Shown here in pieces: positions 8,004 through 17,059 of a stretch of DNA of 64,000 bases (the first letter of the stretch is position 1; the number at the start of each line of letters is the position of its first letter). The translations under genes were made by a program, and so were the position numbers. The DNA is from Rossellomorea aquimaris (GTDB taxonomy: Bacteria > Bacillota > Bacilli > Bacillales > Bacillaceae_B). A model generated the notes under the pieces. It was not told the DNA's origin and did no database searches. It saw only the letters and a list, made by a program, of their open reading frames with translations. The stretch spans positions 429,001-493,000 of the forward strand of contig NZ_CP141595.1 in NCBI RefSeq assembly GCF_035590735.1. The letters run 5' to 3'.

Positions 8004-9173
8004 GTGTCTAACGTATTCACCAAAATGGAAGCGGTTACAAACAGAGGGCTTGCAGGGGGCGGAGAAATGGATATGTTCGAAAAAATACAAAATCATGAAC
8101 AGGTTGTTTTCTGCAATGATGAAGAAACAGGACTGAAAGCCATCATCGCCATACATAATACGACTCTTGGACCTGCACTGGGCGGTTGTCGAATGAGACC
8201 ATACACATCAGTAGATGAAGCACTTGAAGATGTATTGCGTTTATCAAAAGGGATGACCTACAAATGTGCAGCGGCAGACGTGGACTTCGGTGGAGGAAAA
8301 GCCGTCATTATCGGAGACCCGGAAAAAGACAAACATCCTGAGCTGTTCCGTGCTTTCGGCCAATTTGTTGAATCCCTGAACGGAAGATTCTATACCGGGA
8401 CAGATATGGGCACGACTCCTGATGATTTTGTTTATGCCTTAAAAGAAACGAATTGCATTGTAGGCGTCAATGAAGAATACGGTGGAAGCGGGGATTCATC
8501 CATCCCGACTGCCATGGGCGTGATCTACGGTTTACAGGCAACCAACCAAAACGTATGGGGATCAAAAGATCTCCATGGAAAAAGGTATGCCATTCAAGGG
8601 TTAGGAAAAGTGGGCTTTAAAGTTGCCGAGCGTTTACTGGAAGAAGGAGCGGACCTCTATGTAACGGATATCAGTCAGAAATCCATTGATCAGTTAGTGG
8701 CCAAGGCAAACAGGATGGGAGCAGCCATTAAAGTCGTATCAGGAGATGAGATCTACTCGGTTGATGCGGATGTCTTCATTCCTTGTGCCATCGGTGGAGT
8801 CATTAATGATCACACGGTAGATCAGCTGAAGGTAAAGGCGGTCGTCGGTTCTGCCAACAATCAATTATTAGACCTTTCCCATGGTATGAAGCTCCATGAA
8901 AAAGGAATCCTGTATGCACCTGATTATATCGTCAATGCAGGCGGTTTGATCCAGGTAGCGGACGAATTGTACGAACCAAATAAAGAACGAGTCCTTCAAA
9001 AGACAAGTGCCATCTACAATAGCCTTCAAAATATTTATCTGCAATCGGAAAACCAGCATATGACCACAGTCCAAGCAGCCAACCGATTCTGTGAGGACAG
9101 AATCCACGCCCGCACAAGAAGAAACAGCTTTTTCTCCCATGCGAAACGTCCGAAATGGTCGGTTAGGACATAA
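8004..9173 (+). CDS. Phenylalanine dehydrogenase
   Basis: 389 residues, Glu/Leu/Phe/Val dehydrogenase family. The N-terminal domain has the catalytic region [13 protein letters not shown]...[20 protein letters not shown]; the Rossmann domain has [21 protein letters not shown]. The unusual C-terminus [13 protein letters not shown] closely follows that of Bacillus/Sporosarcina phenylalanine dehydrogenases as I recall them, so I prefer Phe over Leu or Val dehydrogenase. It catalyses NAD-dependent oxidative deamination of L-phenylalanine to phenylpyruvate. The start is GTG at 8004 with SD AAGGAGGAAG; the ATG at 8067 would remove a nonconserved N-terminal extension. It precedes the 2-oxoacid dehydrogenase genes that could use its product. 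Confidence 0.9.
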   Translation: MSNVFTKMEAVTNRGLAGGGEMDMFEKIQNHEQVVFCNDEETGLKAIIAIHNTTLGPALGGCRMRPYTSVDEALEDVLRLSKGMTYKCAAADVDFGGGKAVIIGDPEKDKHPELFRAFGQFVESLNGRFYTGTDMGTTPDDFVYALKETNCIVGVNEEYGGSGDSSIPTAMGVIYGLQATNQNVWGSKDLHGKRYAIQGLGKVGFKVAERLLEEGADLYVTDISQKSIDQLVAKANRMGAAIKVVSGDEIYSVDADVFIPCAIGGVINDHTVDQLKVKAVVGSANNQLLDLSHGMKLHEKGILYAPDYIVNAGGLIQVADELYEPNKERVLQKTSAIYNSLQNIYLQSENQHMTTVQAANRFCEDRIHARTRRNSFFSHAKRPKWSVRT

Positions 9174-9223
9174 AAAAGCAAAGTTTATCGTAACAACAAA
9201 AAAGCACCAAAAGAGGTGATGAA

Positions 9224-10288
9224 ATGATCGAGGAATTTCAATTGGTCCAGGTTATGGATCAACAAGGAGAACTGGTTCAAAGCGAGTATGAAAAGGACAT
9301 TTCAGAAGACTTGGCCCGCACTTTTTATCGTCATCTAATCAGGATCCGTACCTTTGACCGCAAAGCCGTTAGCCTGCAGCGTCAAGGCAGGATCGGAACA
9401 TACGCACCATTTGAAGGACAGGAGGCATCCCAGGTAGGAAGCGCACTAGCCCTTAAAGGCGAGGACTGGTTATTCCCGTCCTATCGGGATCATGGGGCTA
9501 CCATGACATTCGGTCATTCCCTGCTTCATATCCTCCTATTCTGGAAGGGGAGAAATGAAGGGTGCGTGCCTCCGGAAGGAAAGAATATTTTCACTCCTGG
9601 CATTCCAATCGCGACACAACTCCCTCATGCGGTAGGGGCGGCATTCGCCGAGAAGAGAAAAGGGACCCGGAATGCAGCCATTGTATATTTTGGTGACGGC
9701 GCGACTTCTGAAGGCGACTTTCATGAAGGATTGAACCTGGCAAGCGTCTGGGAGGCCCCGGTTGTCTTTTTCAATCAAAACAATCATTACGCCATATCCG
9801 TTCCCATGCACAAGCAAATGAAAACAAAAACCATTGCCCAGAAATCACTTGCCTATGACATTCCAAGCGTACGCATCGACGGCAATGATATTTTTGCTGT
9901 TTATTTTGAAACATTGAAGGCGTTGGAAAGAGCACGAAACGGGGACGGACCTACCTTGATCGAGTCCGTGACCTGGAGATACGGTGCCCATACAACCGCA
10001 GATGATCCGACGAAGTATCGTGATCAACAGGAAAGTGAGTCCCGACGGAAGGATAATGACCCTGTTGACCGGTTAACGAAATTCATGAAGCATCGAGGCT
10101 GGGTTGACGAAGAGTGGATCGACTCAGTTCAAAAGGAATGTGCGAAGGAAGTAGACCATGCAGTCGAGGAACTGGAAGCATATCCGGCAGCGGATCCCAG
10201 TGTGATCTTTGATTATGTGTTTGCGACACCGACCTGGACGATCCAGGAACAAAAAGAAAAGCTCCTTGAGCGATTGAGAGGTGAGTAG
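9224..10288 (+). CDS. 2-oxoacid dehydrogenase E1 component, alpha subunit
   Basis: 354 residues of the PdhA/BkdAA family. The thiamine diphosphate motif GDGATSEGDFHEGLNLASVWEAPVVFFNQNN is intact, as are YRDHGATMTFG and the phosphorylation-loop-like WRYGAHTTADDPTKYR. With the beta subunit it decarboxylates a 2-oxoacid and transfers the acyl group to E2-bound lipoate. Its position after phenylalanine dehydrogenase makes phenylpyruvate a candidate substrate, although branched-chain oxoacids or pyruvate cannot be excluded. SD AAAGAGGTGATGA precedes the ATG. It is separated from the previous gene by 50 bp and its stop precedes the E1 beta start. Confidence 0.9.
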   Translation: MIEEFQLVQVMDQQGELVQSEYEKDISEDLARTFYRHLIRIRTFDRKAVSLQRQGRIGTYAPFEGQEASQVGSALALKGEDWLFPSYRDHGATMTFGHSLLHILLFWKGRNEGCVPPEGKNIFTPGIPIATQLPHAVGAAFAEKRKGTRNAAIVYFGDGATSEGDFHEGLNLASVWEAPVVFFNQNNHYAISVPMHKQMKTKTIAQKSLAYDIPSVRIDGNDIFAVYFETLKALERARNGDGPTLIESVTWRYGAHTTADDPTKYRDQQESESRRKDNDPVDRLTKFMKHRGWVDEEWIDSVQKECAKEVDHAVEELEAYPAADPSVIFDYVFATPTWTIQEQKEKLLERLRGE

Positions 10289-10289
10289 A

Positions 10290-11285
10290 ATGAACACCTT
10301 AACGAAAATGAAGACGCTGACGATGGTTCAAGCCATAACGGATGCTATGAGAGTGATGCTTTTGGAAAGCGAAGATGTTCTGTTGATGGGTGAGGATATC
10401 GGGATGAACGGCGGAGTATTCAGGGCGACTGACGGCCTTCAAAAGGAATTCGGTGAAGACCGGGTTCTTGATACACCCTTAAGTGAAGCCGGCTTTATTG
10501 GAGCGGCCATCGGGATGGGGCTGAACGGATTTCGTCCGGTAGCGGAGGTCCAATTCTTAGGATTCATCTATCCGGCATACGAGCAGATCATGACACATGC
10601 ATCCAGAATACGCGCCCGTACCCTTGGCCATTTCACCTGCCCATTGGTCATCAGGGCTCCGTATGGGGCAGGTGTAAGGGCGCCTGAGATTCATTCCGAT
10701 AGCACCGAAGCACTTTTCACTCATATGCCCGGAATCAAGGTTGTTTGTCCCGCAACTCCATATGATGCCAAGGGACTTCTGATTGCAGCCATCGAGGATC
10801 CTGACCCCGTTCTATTCCTGGAGCCTATGCGATGTTACCGTTCTTCCAGGGAAGAAGTACCTGAAGAAAAGTACACTGTGGAAATCGGGAAAGGCAAGGT
10901 AGTCACAGAGGGTGAGGATGTCACGATCATTGCGTGGGGAGCGATGGTTAAGGTAGCCGAGGATGCAGCCAAGGAAGCCGCTGATAAAGGTATTTCCTGT
11001 GAGGTCCTCGATCTTAGAACACTCTATCCCCTTGATAAGGATCTCATTACAAGCTCTGTTCAGAAAACGGGGAGAACCGTGATTGTCCATGAAGCACATG
11101 CCACTGGTGGAGTCGGAAATGATGTATTGGCGATCATCAATGACAAATCCTTTTTATATCAGAAAGCACCGACTGAACGGGTAACGGGATTCGATACACC
11201 TGTCCCATATTTCGGATTTGAAGATTTCTATTTGCCTGACAGTAAACGTGTGTTGGCTGCAGTGGAAAATGTAGCCCGCTATTAG
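10290..11285 (+). CDS. 2-oxoacid dehydrogenase E1 component, beta subunit
   Basis: 331 residues from the ATG at 10290. GAGAGGTGAG lies just upstream, better placed than for the in-frame GTG at 10281. Beta-subunit hallmarks include LLMGEDIGMNGGVFRATDGLQKEFG, DTPLSEAGFIGAAIGM, EVQFLGFIYPAYEQI and the C-terminal transketolase domain EVLDLRTLYPLDKD. It forms the alpha2beta2 E1 with the preceding product. The coding region starts directly after the alpha-subunit stop, consistent with equimolar expression. Confidence 0.92.
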   Translation: MNTLTKMKTLTMVQAITDAMRVMLLESEDVLLMGEDIGMNGGVFRATDGLQKEFGEDRVLDTPLSEAGFIGAAIGMGLNGFRPVAEVQFLGFIYPAYEQIMTHASRIRARTLGHFTCPLVIRAPYGAGVRAPEIHSDSTEALFTHMPGIKVVCPATPYDAKGLLIAAIEDPDPVLFLEPMRCYRSSREEVPEEKYTVEIGKGKVVTEGEDVTIIAWGAMVKVAEDAAKEAADKGISCEVLDLRTLYPLDKDLITSSVQKTGRTVIVHEAHATGGVGNDVLAIINDKSFLYQKAPTERVTGFDTPVPYFGFEDFYLPDSKRVLAAVENVARY

Positions 11286-11300
11286 ACAAGGAGGGAGTCC

Positions 11301-12482
11301 ATGGAAGTTAAGCTTCATGATATTGGGGAAGGCATGACCGAAGCCAATATCAATCACTTTCTTGTAAAAGTGGGGGATGTCGTGAGAGCGGATCAACCAC
11401 TGGTAGAGGTGCAAACAGATAAAATGACGGCAGAGATCCCGGCACCATTTTCAGGTGTGATCAAGGAGTTTACCGTTAGTGAAGGGGAAACGATCCCAGT
11501 GGGATCTACGGTTCTGTTGATGGAAAAAGAACAGAAGCAGTATGGGGGCGAGCGGTCCTTTCCACAAACAACTCAAGTATTGAAGAAGAGAAGGATCCTT
11601 GCTTCCCCGTATACGAGGAAAATAGCAAGGGAGAATGGTATTAACATAGAAGAAGTGGTTGGTTCCGGAGCTGGTGGTAGAATCCTCGATGAAGATATTT
11701 TCCTTTATATGAATGGAGAAAGTCAGTCAGTGCCGGTGCCGGTTGATGAACCTAAACCAGTTGCTCCTGCAGCATCAAAAGAGCCCAACGCGAAGACCAT
11801 TCCTTTCCGGGGCAGACGCAAACAGATTGCTTCCAAAATGTCACAGTCACTTAGAACCATCCCGCACTGTACCCATTTTGAAGAAGTCGACGTTACGAAT
11901 CTATTAGCCTGGAAAGATACCATGAAAGGGAGCGGCGGGTCCATTTCCATGGGTGCGTATTTTATCAAAGCCATTTCTGTCTGTTTAAAAGAGTTTCCGA
12001 TTTTCAATGCCCGTCTCAATGAAGAAGAAGAGTGTGTCGAGCTTCAGTCTCAACACAATATCGGAATTGCAGTCGACACAGAGGAAGGTCTGATCGTTCC
12101 TGTCATCAAGCACGTGGAAGAAAAAACGATGAAAGACATTCACGGTGAGATGAAGGAATTGACCGTCAAAGCACTGGATGGCAAGTTAGCGATGAAAGAG
12201 ATCAAAGGGGGAACCTTCACGGTCAGTAACGTAGGACCTCTGAACGGTTCAATCGGAGCCACTCCGATCATTAACGAGCCTGAAGTAGCCCTCGTCGCCT
12301 TCCATAAAACGAAGAAGCGTCCGATGGTGAACGAAAAAGATGAAATTGTCGTCCGTTCCATGATGAATGTTTCGATGTCCTTTGATCACAGGGTGGCAGA
12401 CGGCGGAACAGCTGTGAAATTTACGAATCGATTACGGGATCTGATTGAAGAACCTCAATCCATGCTTTTGGAGTTGATGTAA
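11301..12482 (+). CDS. 2-oxoacid dehydrogenase E2 (dihydrolipoyl acyltransferase)
   Basis: 393 residues in the normal three-part layout. One lipoyl domain has its lysine in VQTDKMTAEIPAP (about residue 43). A peripheral subunit-binding domain follows (ASPYTRKIARENGINIEEVVGSG, ~100-140). The catalytic acyltransferase domain ends in MSFDHRVADGG, containing the active-site His. It moves the acyl group from E1 to CoA. An unusually basic linker (VLKKRRI) lies before the binding domain. AAGGAGGGAGTCC precedes the ATG. The next gene, E3, starts immediately after its stop. Confidence 0.93.
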   Translation: MEVKLHDIGEGMTEANINHFLVKVGDVVRADQPLVEVQTDKMTAEIPAPFSGVIKEFTVSEGETIPVGSTVLLMEKEQKQYGGERSFPQTTQVLKKRRILASPYTRKIARENGINIEEVVGSGAGGRILDEDIFLYMNGESQSVPVPVDEPKPVAPAASKEPNAKTIPFRGRRKQIASKMSQSLRTIPHCTHFEEVDVTNLLAWKDTMKGSGGSISMGAYFIKAISVCLKEFPIFNARLNEEEECVELQSQHNIGIAVDTEEGLIVPVIKHVEEKTMKDIHGEMKELTVKALDGKLAMKEIKGGTFTVSNVGPLNGSIGATPIINEPEVALVAFHKTKKRPMVNEKDEIVVRSMMNVSMSFDHRVADGGTAVKFTNRLRDLIEEPQSMLLELM

Positions 12483-13910
12483 ATGGTAGTGGGAGAGATT
12501 ACTGAAGATAAAGACATTGTTGTCATCGGAGGAGGTCCCGGGGGCTATCATGCAGCTATCAGAGCCGCGAGCCTCGGTAGACAGGTGACGTTGATCGAAC
12601 GGGAGGATGTAGGCGGGACCTGTTTAAATAAAGGATGCATCCCGTCAAAGGTATTCACCCACTTTGCCCAGGAATTTAAAAAGACGAAGCATCTGAAGGA
12701 AATGGGCATGGAGTTTGGGGAAGTGGAAGTAAACCTTTCTTCTCTTCAATCCTATAAAAATAAAAAAGTCACCCAGCTCCGTACAGGGGTAGAATCACTG
12801 TGCAAAGCGAATAAGGTTGAAATCGTTAAGGGATCGGCATCCTTCCTGTCAGAATCCCGTATAGGAGTTGAAAATGGTCATGAGTTCACCCTTTTTAATT
12901 TCAAACAGGCAATCGTTGCGACAGGTGGTGAGTTTCAATACCCGGATGGAATTGAATTTGACTCGGATCGTATCCTAAAAGAGAAAGAGATCTTTCAGCT
13001 TGAGGAAATCCCCGAAGAGCTGATCGTATACGGGAACGATTATATTTCATTGGAGGTCGCGTCTATTTTCTCCATATTGGGAAGCCGTGTCACCCTTATT
13101 TTGAACGGGGAATTTCCATTTGACTCTGCCATATCAAAAGAACTGTTCAGACAGTTGAAAAAGCAGAAGGTCAATGTAATCAAGAATTCTACGCTTCAAG
13201 CTGCGAGTCAATCTGAAGCAAAAGTCACAGTGAGCATTGACAAAGGGAATGGGGAATTCGTTTCAATTGAAGGCTCTCACTTTGTCACAAGTGGAAAAGT
13301 TAAGCCGAACCTATCAGAACTCGGCCTTGACCGTCTCCGTGTTGAATTAACCGAGGATAATTATATCCAAACAGATCGGGAGGGACGGACCTCGATTCCG
13401 CATATTTGGGCGATCGGGGATGTCACGAAAGGTCCGTCCCTCGCAGTCAAAGCGATCAAACAGGGGAAGGCGGCGGCCGAGGCGATGTCTGGGCAACAGG
13501 TGGAAGTAGATCTGCAGTTTGTGCCGACGGTGGTGCAGATGAGCCCACCGATTGCGTGTGCGGGCCTTACCGAAGAGGAAGCACGTGCGGAAGGTTATTC
13601 GGTTACAGTGAGTGAGAACCCTGTCAGGGGAAACGGGTACGCTCAGCTGACGGATGAAAAGGATGGATTCGTGAAAGTCGTGTCAGACAGTGAAACGGAT
13701 ATGATCCTTGGTATTCATATGATGGGGAAGGGAGCAGCGGAACTGATTACATCAGGTGTGCTGGGACTTGAAATGGCAGCGAGAGATGAGGACTTTCGCT
13801 TTCCTCTTCATCCCCACCCGAGTATGAATGAAAGTCTACTCGAAGCAGTCGAAGGATTAAAGGGAGACGCCGTGCACATGCCTCCCCGAAAAAAAGAGAT
13901 GGCCAGGTAA
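12483..13910 (+). CDS. Dihydrolipoyl dehydrogenase (E3)
   Basis: 475 residues. FAD-binding VVIGGGPGGYHAAIRAASLG, the redox disulfide GGTCLNKGCIPSK, an NAD domain and the C-terminal dimer interface with HPHPSMNE (catalytic His-Glu) identify E3, which re-oxidises E2 lipoamide. The NAD-binding fold reads ELIVYGNDYISLEVASIF; the canonical second Gly pattern (GxGxxG) is degenerate (YGNDYI), which is unusual. Two inverted copies of the dispersed 13-mer lie in the gene at 13380-13392 and 13430-13442, reading EGRT and GPSL. It begins one base after the E2 stop and has only a weak ribosome site of its own. Confidence 0.9.
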   Translation: MVVGEITEDKDIVVIGGGPGGYHAAIRAASLGRQVTLIEREDVGGTCLNKGCIPSKVFTHFAQEFKKTKHLKEMGMEFGEVEVNLSSLQSYKNKKVTQLRTGVESLCKANKVEIVKGSASFLSESRIGVENGHEFTLFNFKQAIVATGGEFQYPDGIEFDSDRILKEKEIFQLEEIPEELIVYGNDYISLEVASIFSILGSRVTLILNGEFPFDSAISKELFRQLKKQKVNVIKNSTLQAASQSEAKVTVSIDKGNGEFVSIEGSHFVTSGKVKPNLSELGLDRLRVELTEDNYIQTDREGRTSIPHIWAIGDVTKGPSLAVKAIKQGKAAAEAMSGQQVEVDLQFVPTVVQMSPPIACAGLTEEEARAEGYSVTVSENPVRGNGYAQLTDEKDGFVKVVSDSETDMILGIHMMGKGAAELITSGVLGLEMAARDEDFRFPLHPHPSMNESLLEAVEGLKGDAVHMPPRKKEMAR

Positions 13911-13988
13911 AGTGAGGATCACGCTTTTACACAGAGAAGCGTTTAAGCTTTACTAGCCGCTCTTGAGAAGTTCTTCAAAACTATTTAA

Positions 13989-14013
13989 TATAATATTCAG
14001 AATATACTAACGT
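13989..14013 (+). promoter_or_regulatory. Possible hpd promoter -10 with half operator
   Basis: TATAAT at 13989-13994 lacks a well-spaced -35. A single AACGTT (14009-14014) downstream matches one half of the PaaX-like site, but the second half is missing. Confidence 0.35.
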
Positions 14014-14030
14014 TTAATGGAGGGATTAGG

Positions 14031-15146
14031 ATGCAAGAGAATGTAGCAAAAAAGCAGGTTAAAGTAGAAGATGTCTTCCCGGTAAGAGATGTTGATTTTT
14101 TAGAGTACTATACGGGTAATGCAAAGCAGGCTGCTCACTTCTTCTGTACAGCATTCGGTTTTAAGACCGTTGCCTACTCAGGGCTCGAAACAGGAAATCG
14201 TGACACAGTATCCTATGTACTGCAACAAAACAAAGTCCGATTGGTCATAACGGGAAGCCTGCATGAAGGCAGCCGGGTGGCCCAGTTCGTGAAGCTTCAC
14301 GGAGACGGCATTAAAGATATCGCCCTTGTGGTGGATGATGTTGAAAAGGCTTACACTGGAGCGGTGTCCCGCGGTGCAATTGAAATCATGCCACCATCGA
14401 CGCTAGAAGATGATAATGGAAAATTGAAAAAAGCCATCATTGGTACATACGGGGATACGATCCATACCCTTGTGGAACGTAAAGATTATAAAGGGATCTT
14501 CATGCCGGGCTTTGAAAAATATGATTCTACTCTTAAATATGAAGATGCCGGTATCATCGCTGTGGATCACGTAGTTGGAAACGTGGAGAGCATGGAAGAG
14601 TGGGTGGAGTACTATGAAAAAGTGATGGGCTTCAAGGAAATGCGCCACTTCACAAATGAAGACATTACAACTGAATACTCAGCCCTTATGTCCAAGGTTA
14701 TGCATAACGGCGGTCGCATTAAATTCCCGATCAACGAGCCTGCTGAAGGAAAACGTAAATCACAGATTCAGGAATATCTTGAGTTCTACGGTGGTCCAGG
14801 GGTGCAGCATATTGCCATCCTGACCGAGGATATCGTGAAGACAGTCGGTATCTTGAAGGAGAACGGAGTAGAGTTCCTGAATACGCCTGACTCCTATTAC
14901 GACATGCTTTCAGAGCGTGTAGGGGAAATAGACGAAGAGATCTCCAAGATCAAAGAGTTGAATATTCTAGTAGACCGTGATGATGAAGGCTACCTGCTTC
15001 AAATATTCACAAAGCCAATTGTAGATCGCCCAACTCTATTCATTGAAGTGATTCAACGTAAGGGTGCAAGAGGATTCGGAGAAGGAAACTTCAAAGCATT
15101 ATTTGAATCCATCGAGCGCGAGCAAGAACGCAGAGGAAACCTATAA
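14031..15146 (+). CDS. hpd: 4-hydroxyphenylpyruvate dioxygenase
   Basis: 371 residues, two vicinal-oxygen-chelate domains. The iron ligands are visible in the C-terminal half: His in IAVDHVVGNV, His in GVQHIAILT and Glu in TLFIEVIQRKG, followed by the family signature GARGFGEGNFKALFE. It converts 4-hydroxyphenylpyruvate to homogentisate. SD GGAGGGATTAGG precedes the ATG. Downstream genes encode an aminotransferase able to make its substrate and homogentisate dioxygenase to use its product, so the pathway context is strong. A long hairpin separates it from the next gene. Confidence 0.97.
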   Translation: MQENVAKKQVKVEDVFPVRDVDFLEYYTGNAKQAAHFFCTAFGFKTVAYSGLETGNRDTVSYVLQQNKVRLVITGSLHEGSRVAQFVKLHGDGIKDIALVVDDVEKAYTGAVSRGAIEIMPPSTLEDDNGKLKKAIIGTYGDTIHTLVERKDYKGIFMPGFEKYDSTLKYEDAGIIAVDHVVGNVESMEEWVEYYEKVMGFKEMRHFTNEDITTEYSALMSKVMHNGGRIKFPINEPAEGKRKSQIQEYLEFYGGPGVQHIAILTEDIVKTVGILKENGVEFLNTPDSYYDMLSERVGEIDEEISKIKELNILVDRDDEGYLLQIFTKPIVDRPTLFIEVIQRKGARGFGEGNFKALFESIEREQERRGNL

Positions 15147-15199
15147 AATAAAAAATAGATAGAGATTAGCATATATAACGGGGGTCAAAGGACCGGTCA

Positions 15200-15301
15200 G
15201 GGGGTTAACTCATGGAGAGATTAGCTGCTTCTACTTAATATCGTACAGTTTGCAGGTACCATATTTGAACAGAAGATAAGCTAACACGTGAGTCGACCCC
15301 C
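15200..15301. repeat. Long imperfect hairpin (about 100 bp)
   Basis: GGGGGTTAACTCA (15200-15212) pairs with TGAGTCGACCCCC (15289-15301) with two mismatches. Pairing continues inward through GATTAGCTGCTTCT against AGAAGATAAGCTAAC and AATATCGTAC against GGTACCATATT, closing on an AGTTTGCA loop. It fills the gap between hpd and the aminotransferase gene and has no T-run. It could be a miniature mobile element or an RNA processing/attenuation structure. Confidence 0.7.
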
Positions 15302-15331
15302 TTCATCCATGAGGAAGGCGAGGATTCATGT

Positions 15332-16441
15332 ATGACATTAAAGTTCAAAACAAGGGAAGCGGTCACACATATCGCTCCATATGTGCTGGGGAAGACGCTT
15401 GGCGACTTACAGAAGGAGCATGGTCTCTCCTCAATCAGAAAGCTGTCAGAAAATGAAAATATATATGGCTGCTCCCCGAAGGTGAAGCAGTGGTTTAAAG
15501 AAAATGGGAGCGACCTGTTTATGTATCCGGACGGAGCTGCCGTTGATCTTAGTCATAAGGTTTCAGCGTTTTTAGGGGTTCCGAAAGAACAGATCGTATT
15601 TGGTAATGGCTCGGATGAAGTGATCCGGCTGTTGACGAGAGCTTACTTGAGCGCTGGCGACGAAGCCATTATGGCCGATGTTACGTTTCCCAGGTATAAA
15701 ACCAATGTGTTCCTGGAAGGAGGCACTCCGGTCATTGTCCCTCTCGTAAACGGTACCCATGACTTACAAGGGATGCATGACCACATCACTCCAAAAACCA
15801 AGCTGATCTTTGTGTGTAATCCCAATAACCCAACCGGAACCATAGTCGGAAAAAAAGAACTCCTGCACTTTATCGAAAGCGTCCCTCCGCATATCCTCGT
15901 AGTGGTGGATGAAGCCTATATGGAGTACGTTACAACCGATGACTATTTAGAAACCCTGCCTCTTCTGTCAGCGTTTGAAAACCTGATTGTCCTTAGAACA
16001 TTTTCAAAAATATATGGCCTGGCCGGACTAAGAGTCGGGTTCGGAGTCATGAATGAGGAGATTGCAGAACAGCTCCGTAAAGTGAAAGATGTATTCAATG
16101 TGAATACCGTTGCCCAGAAGTCAGCGATCATTGCCCTGGAAGATCAAGCGTTTATTAGGGAGTGTACCCATAAGAACGAGAAGGGTCGTCGTTATTTGGA
16201 ACGTGAATTTGATCGTCTGGGGATATCCTATTTCCCGTCTCAATCGAACTTTATCATGGTGGACACGGGAATGAATGGTGACAAGGTCTCTTATGAACTT
16301 GTGAAAAGGGGGCTCGTCGTCCGTTCAGGAACTCTTCTCGGATATCCGACCACGGTTCGTGTCACGATTGGAACACAGGACGATAACAAGAGATTCGTCG
16401 GAGCACTGGAAGACATTTTGCAAAACGGAGGGGTGAACTAA
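15332..16441 (+). CDS. Histidinol-phosphate / aromatic aminotransferase
   Basis: 369 residues, PLP-dependent fold-type I aminotransferase of the HisC family. PLP-site segments are FGNGSDEVIRLLTRA, CNPNNPTGT, VVDEAYMEY and the Schiff-base Lys in RTFSKIYGLAGLRVG. HisC-like enzymes frequently also transaminate tyrosine and phenylalanine. Placed between hpd and the homogentisate genes, it most likely supplies 4-hydroxyphenylpyruvate from tyrosine; this is inference from context. GAGGAAGGCGAGG lies upstream of the ATG at 15332. The next gene starts directly after its stop. Confidence 0.88.
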   Translation: MTLKFKTREAVTHIAPYVLGKTLGDLQKEHGLSSIRKLSENENIYGCSPKVKQWFKENGSDLFMYPDGAAVDLSHKVSAFLGVPKEQIVFGNGSDEVIRLLTRAYLSAGDEAIMADVTFPRYKTNVFLEGGTPVIVPLVNGTHDLQGMHDHITPKTKLIFVCNPNNPTGTIVGKKELLHFIESVPPHILVVVDEAYMEYVTTDDYLETLPLLSAFENLIVLRTFSKIYGLAGLRVGFGVMNEEIAEQLRKVKDVFNVNTVAQKSAIIALEDQAFIRECTHKNEKGRRYLEREFDRLGISYFPSQSNFIMVDTGMNGDKVSYELVKRGLVVRSGTLLGYPTTVRVTIGTQDDNKRFVGALEDILQNGGVN

Positions 16442-17053
16442 ATGGATATCAAACCCCAGACTCTGGAGTGGCAGTCTGCTTATAAACTGATGATCGGATC
16501 GATTTTGCCCCGGCCGATTGCCTTTGTTTCTTCCCTTGATGAAGGAGGGAATGCGAACCTGGCACCTTACAGCTTTTTTACGGCGATTTGTGCAGAGCCT
16601 ATGCTCGTCTGCTTCTCCCCCATGAGAAGAGGGAAGGATGGCAGCAAAAAGGATACCCTCCGAAATATCGAGAAAACAAAGGAATTCGTCATCAATATCG
16701 TAAGTGAAGAGTTTGTGGAGGAAATGAATAACTGTGCCATTGAATTTGAACCTGGCGTTGATGAATTCGAGCAGGTCGGGCTGACGAAGAGGAAGTCCAT
16801 TACGGTAAAGCCTCCAGGAGTATCTGAAAGCAAGGTGCAATTGGAATGCATCCTTCATGAGGTTCTTCACTTCGGCGATCATCCTGGTGCAGGGAGTCTT
16901 GTCATCGGGAAAGTGGAGTGTGTAAGGATTAATGATGAACTCTATTATGATGGAAAGATAGATTCAGAGAAACTCAAACCGGTGGGAAGACTTGCCGGTC
17001 AGATGTATACCAAACCATTATCCGATTCATTTGAATTGATTCGAAAAAGGTGA
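16442..17053 (+). CDS. Flavin reductase-like FMN-binding protein
   Basis: 203 residues of the flavin reductase-like (DIM6/NTAB) split-barrel family: LMIGSILPRPIAFVSSLDEGGNANLAPYSFFTAICAEPMLVCFS at the N-terminus and the FMN-contacting KDTLRNIEKTKEFVINIV. Members use NAD(P)H to reduce flavin or bind FMN for partner oxygenases. It is inside the homogentisate operon with GGAGGGGTGAAC immediately upstream, but no flavin-dependent oxygenase is visible nearby, so its role in the pathway is unclear. Confidence 0.85.
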   Translation: MDIKPQTLEWQSAYKLMIGSILPRPIAFVSSLDEGGNANLAPYSFFTAICAEPMLVCFSPMRRGKDGSKKDTLRNIEKTKEFVINIVSEEFVEEMNNCAIEFEPGVDEFEQVGLTKRKSITVKPPGVSESKVQLECILHEVLHFGDHPGAGSLVIGKVECVRINDELYYDGKIDSEKLKPVGRLAGQMYTKPLSDSFELIRKR

Positions 17054-17059
17054 TGTTAC

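Noticed and set aside
13406..13615. Alternate-frame ORF inside the E3 gene
   Set aside because: Opened by the GC-rich stretch around the two 13-mers; the E3 frame is continuous and conserved through it.
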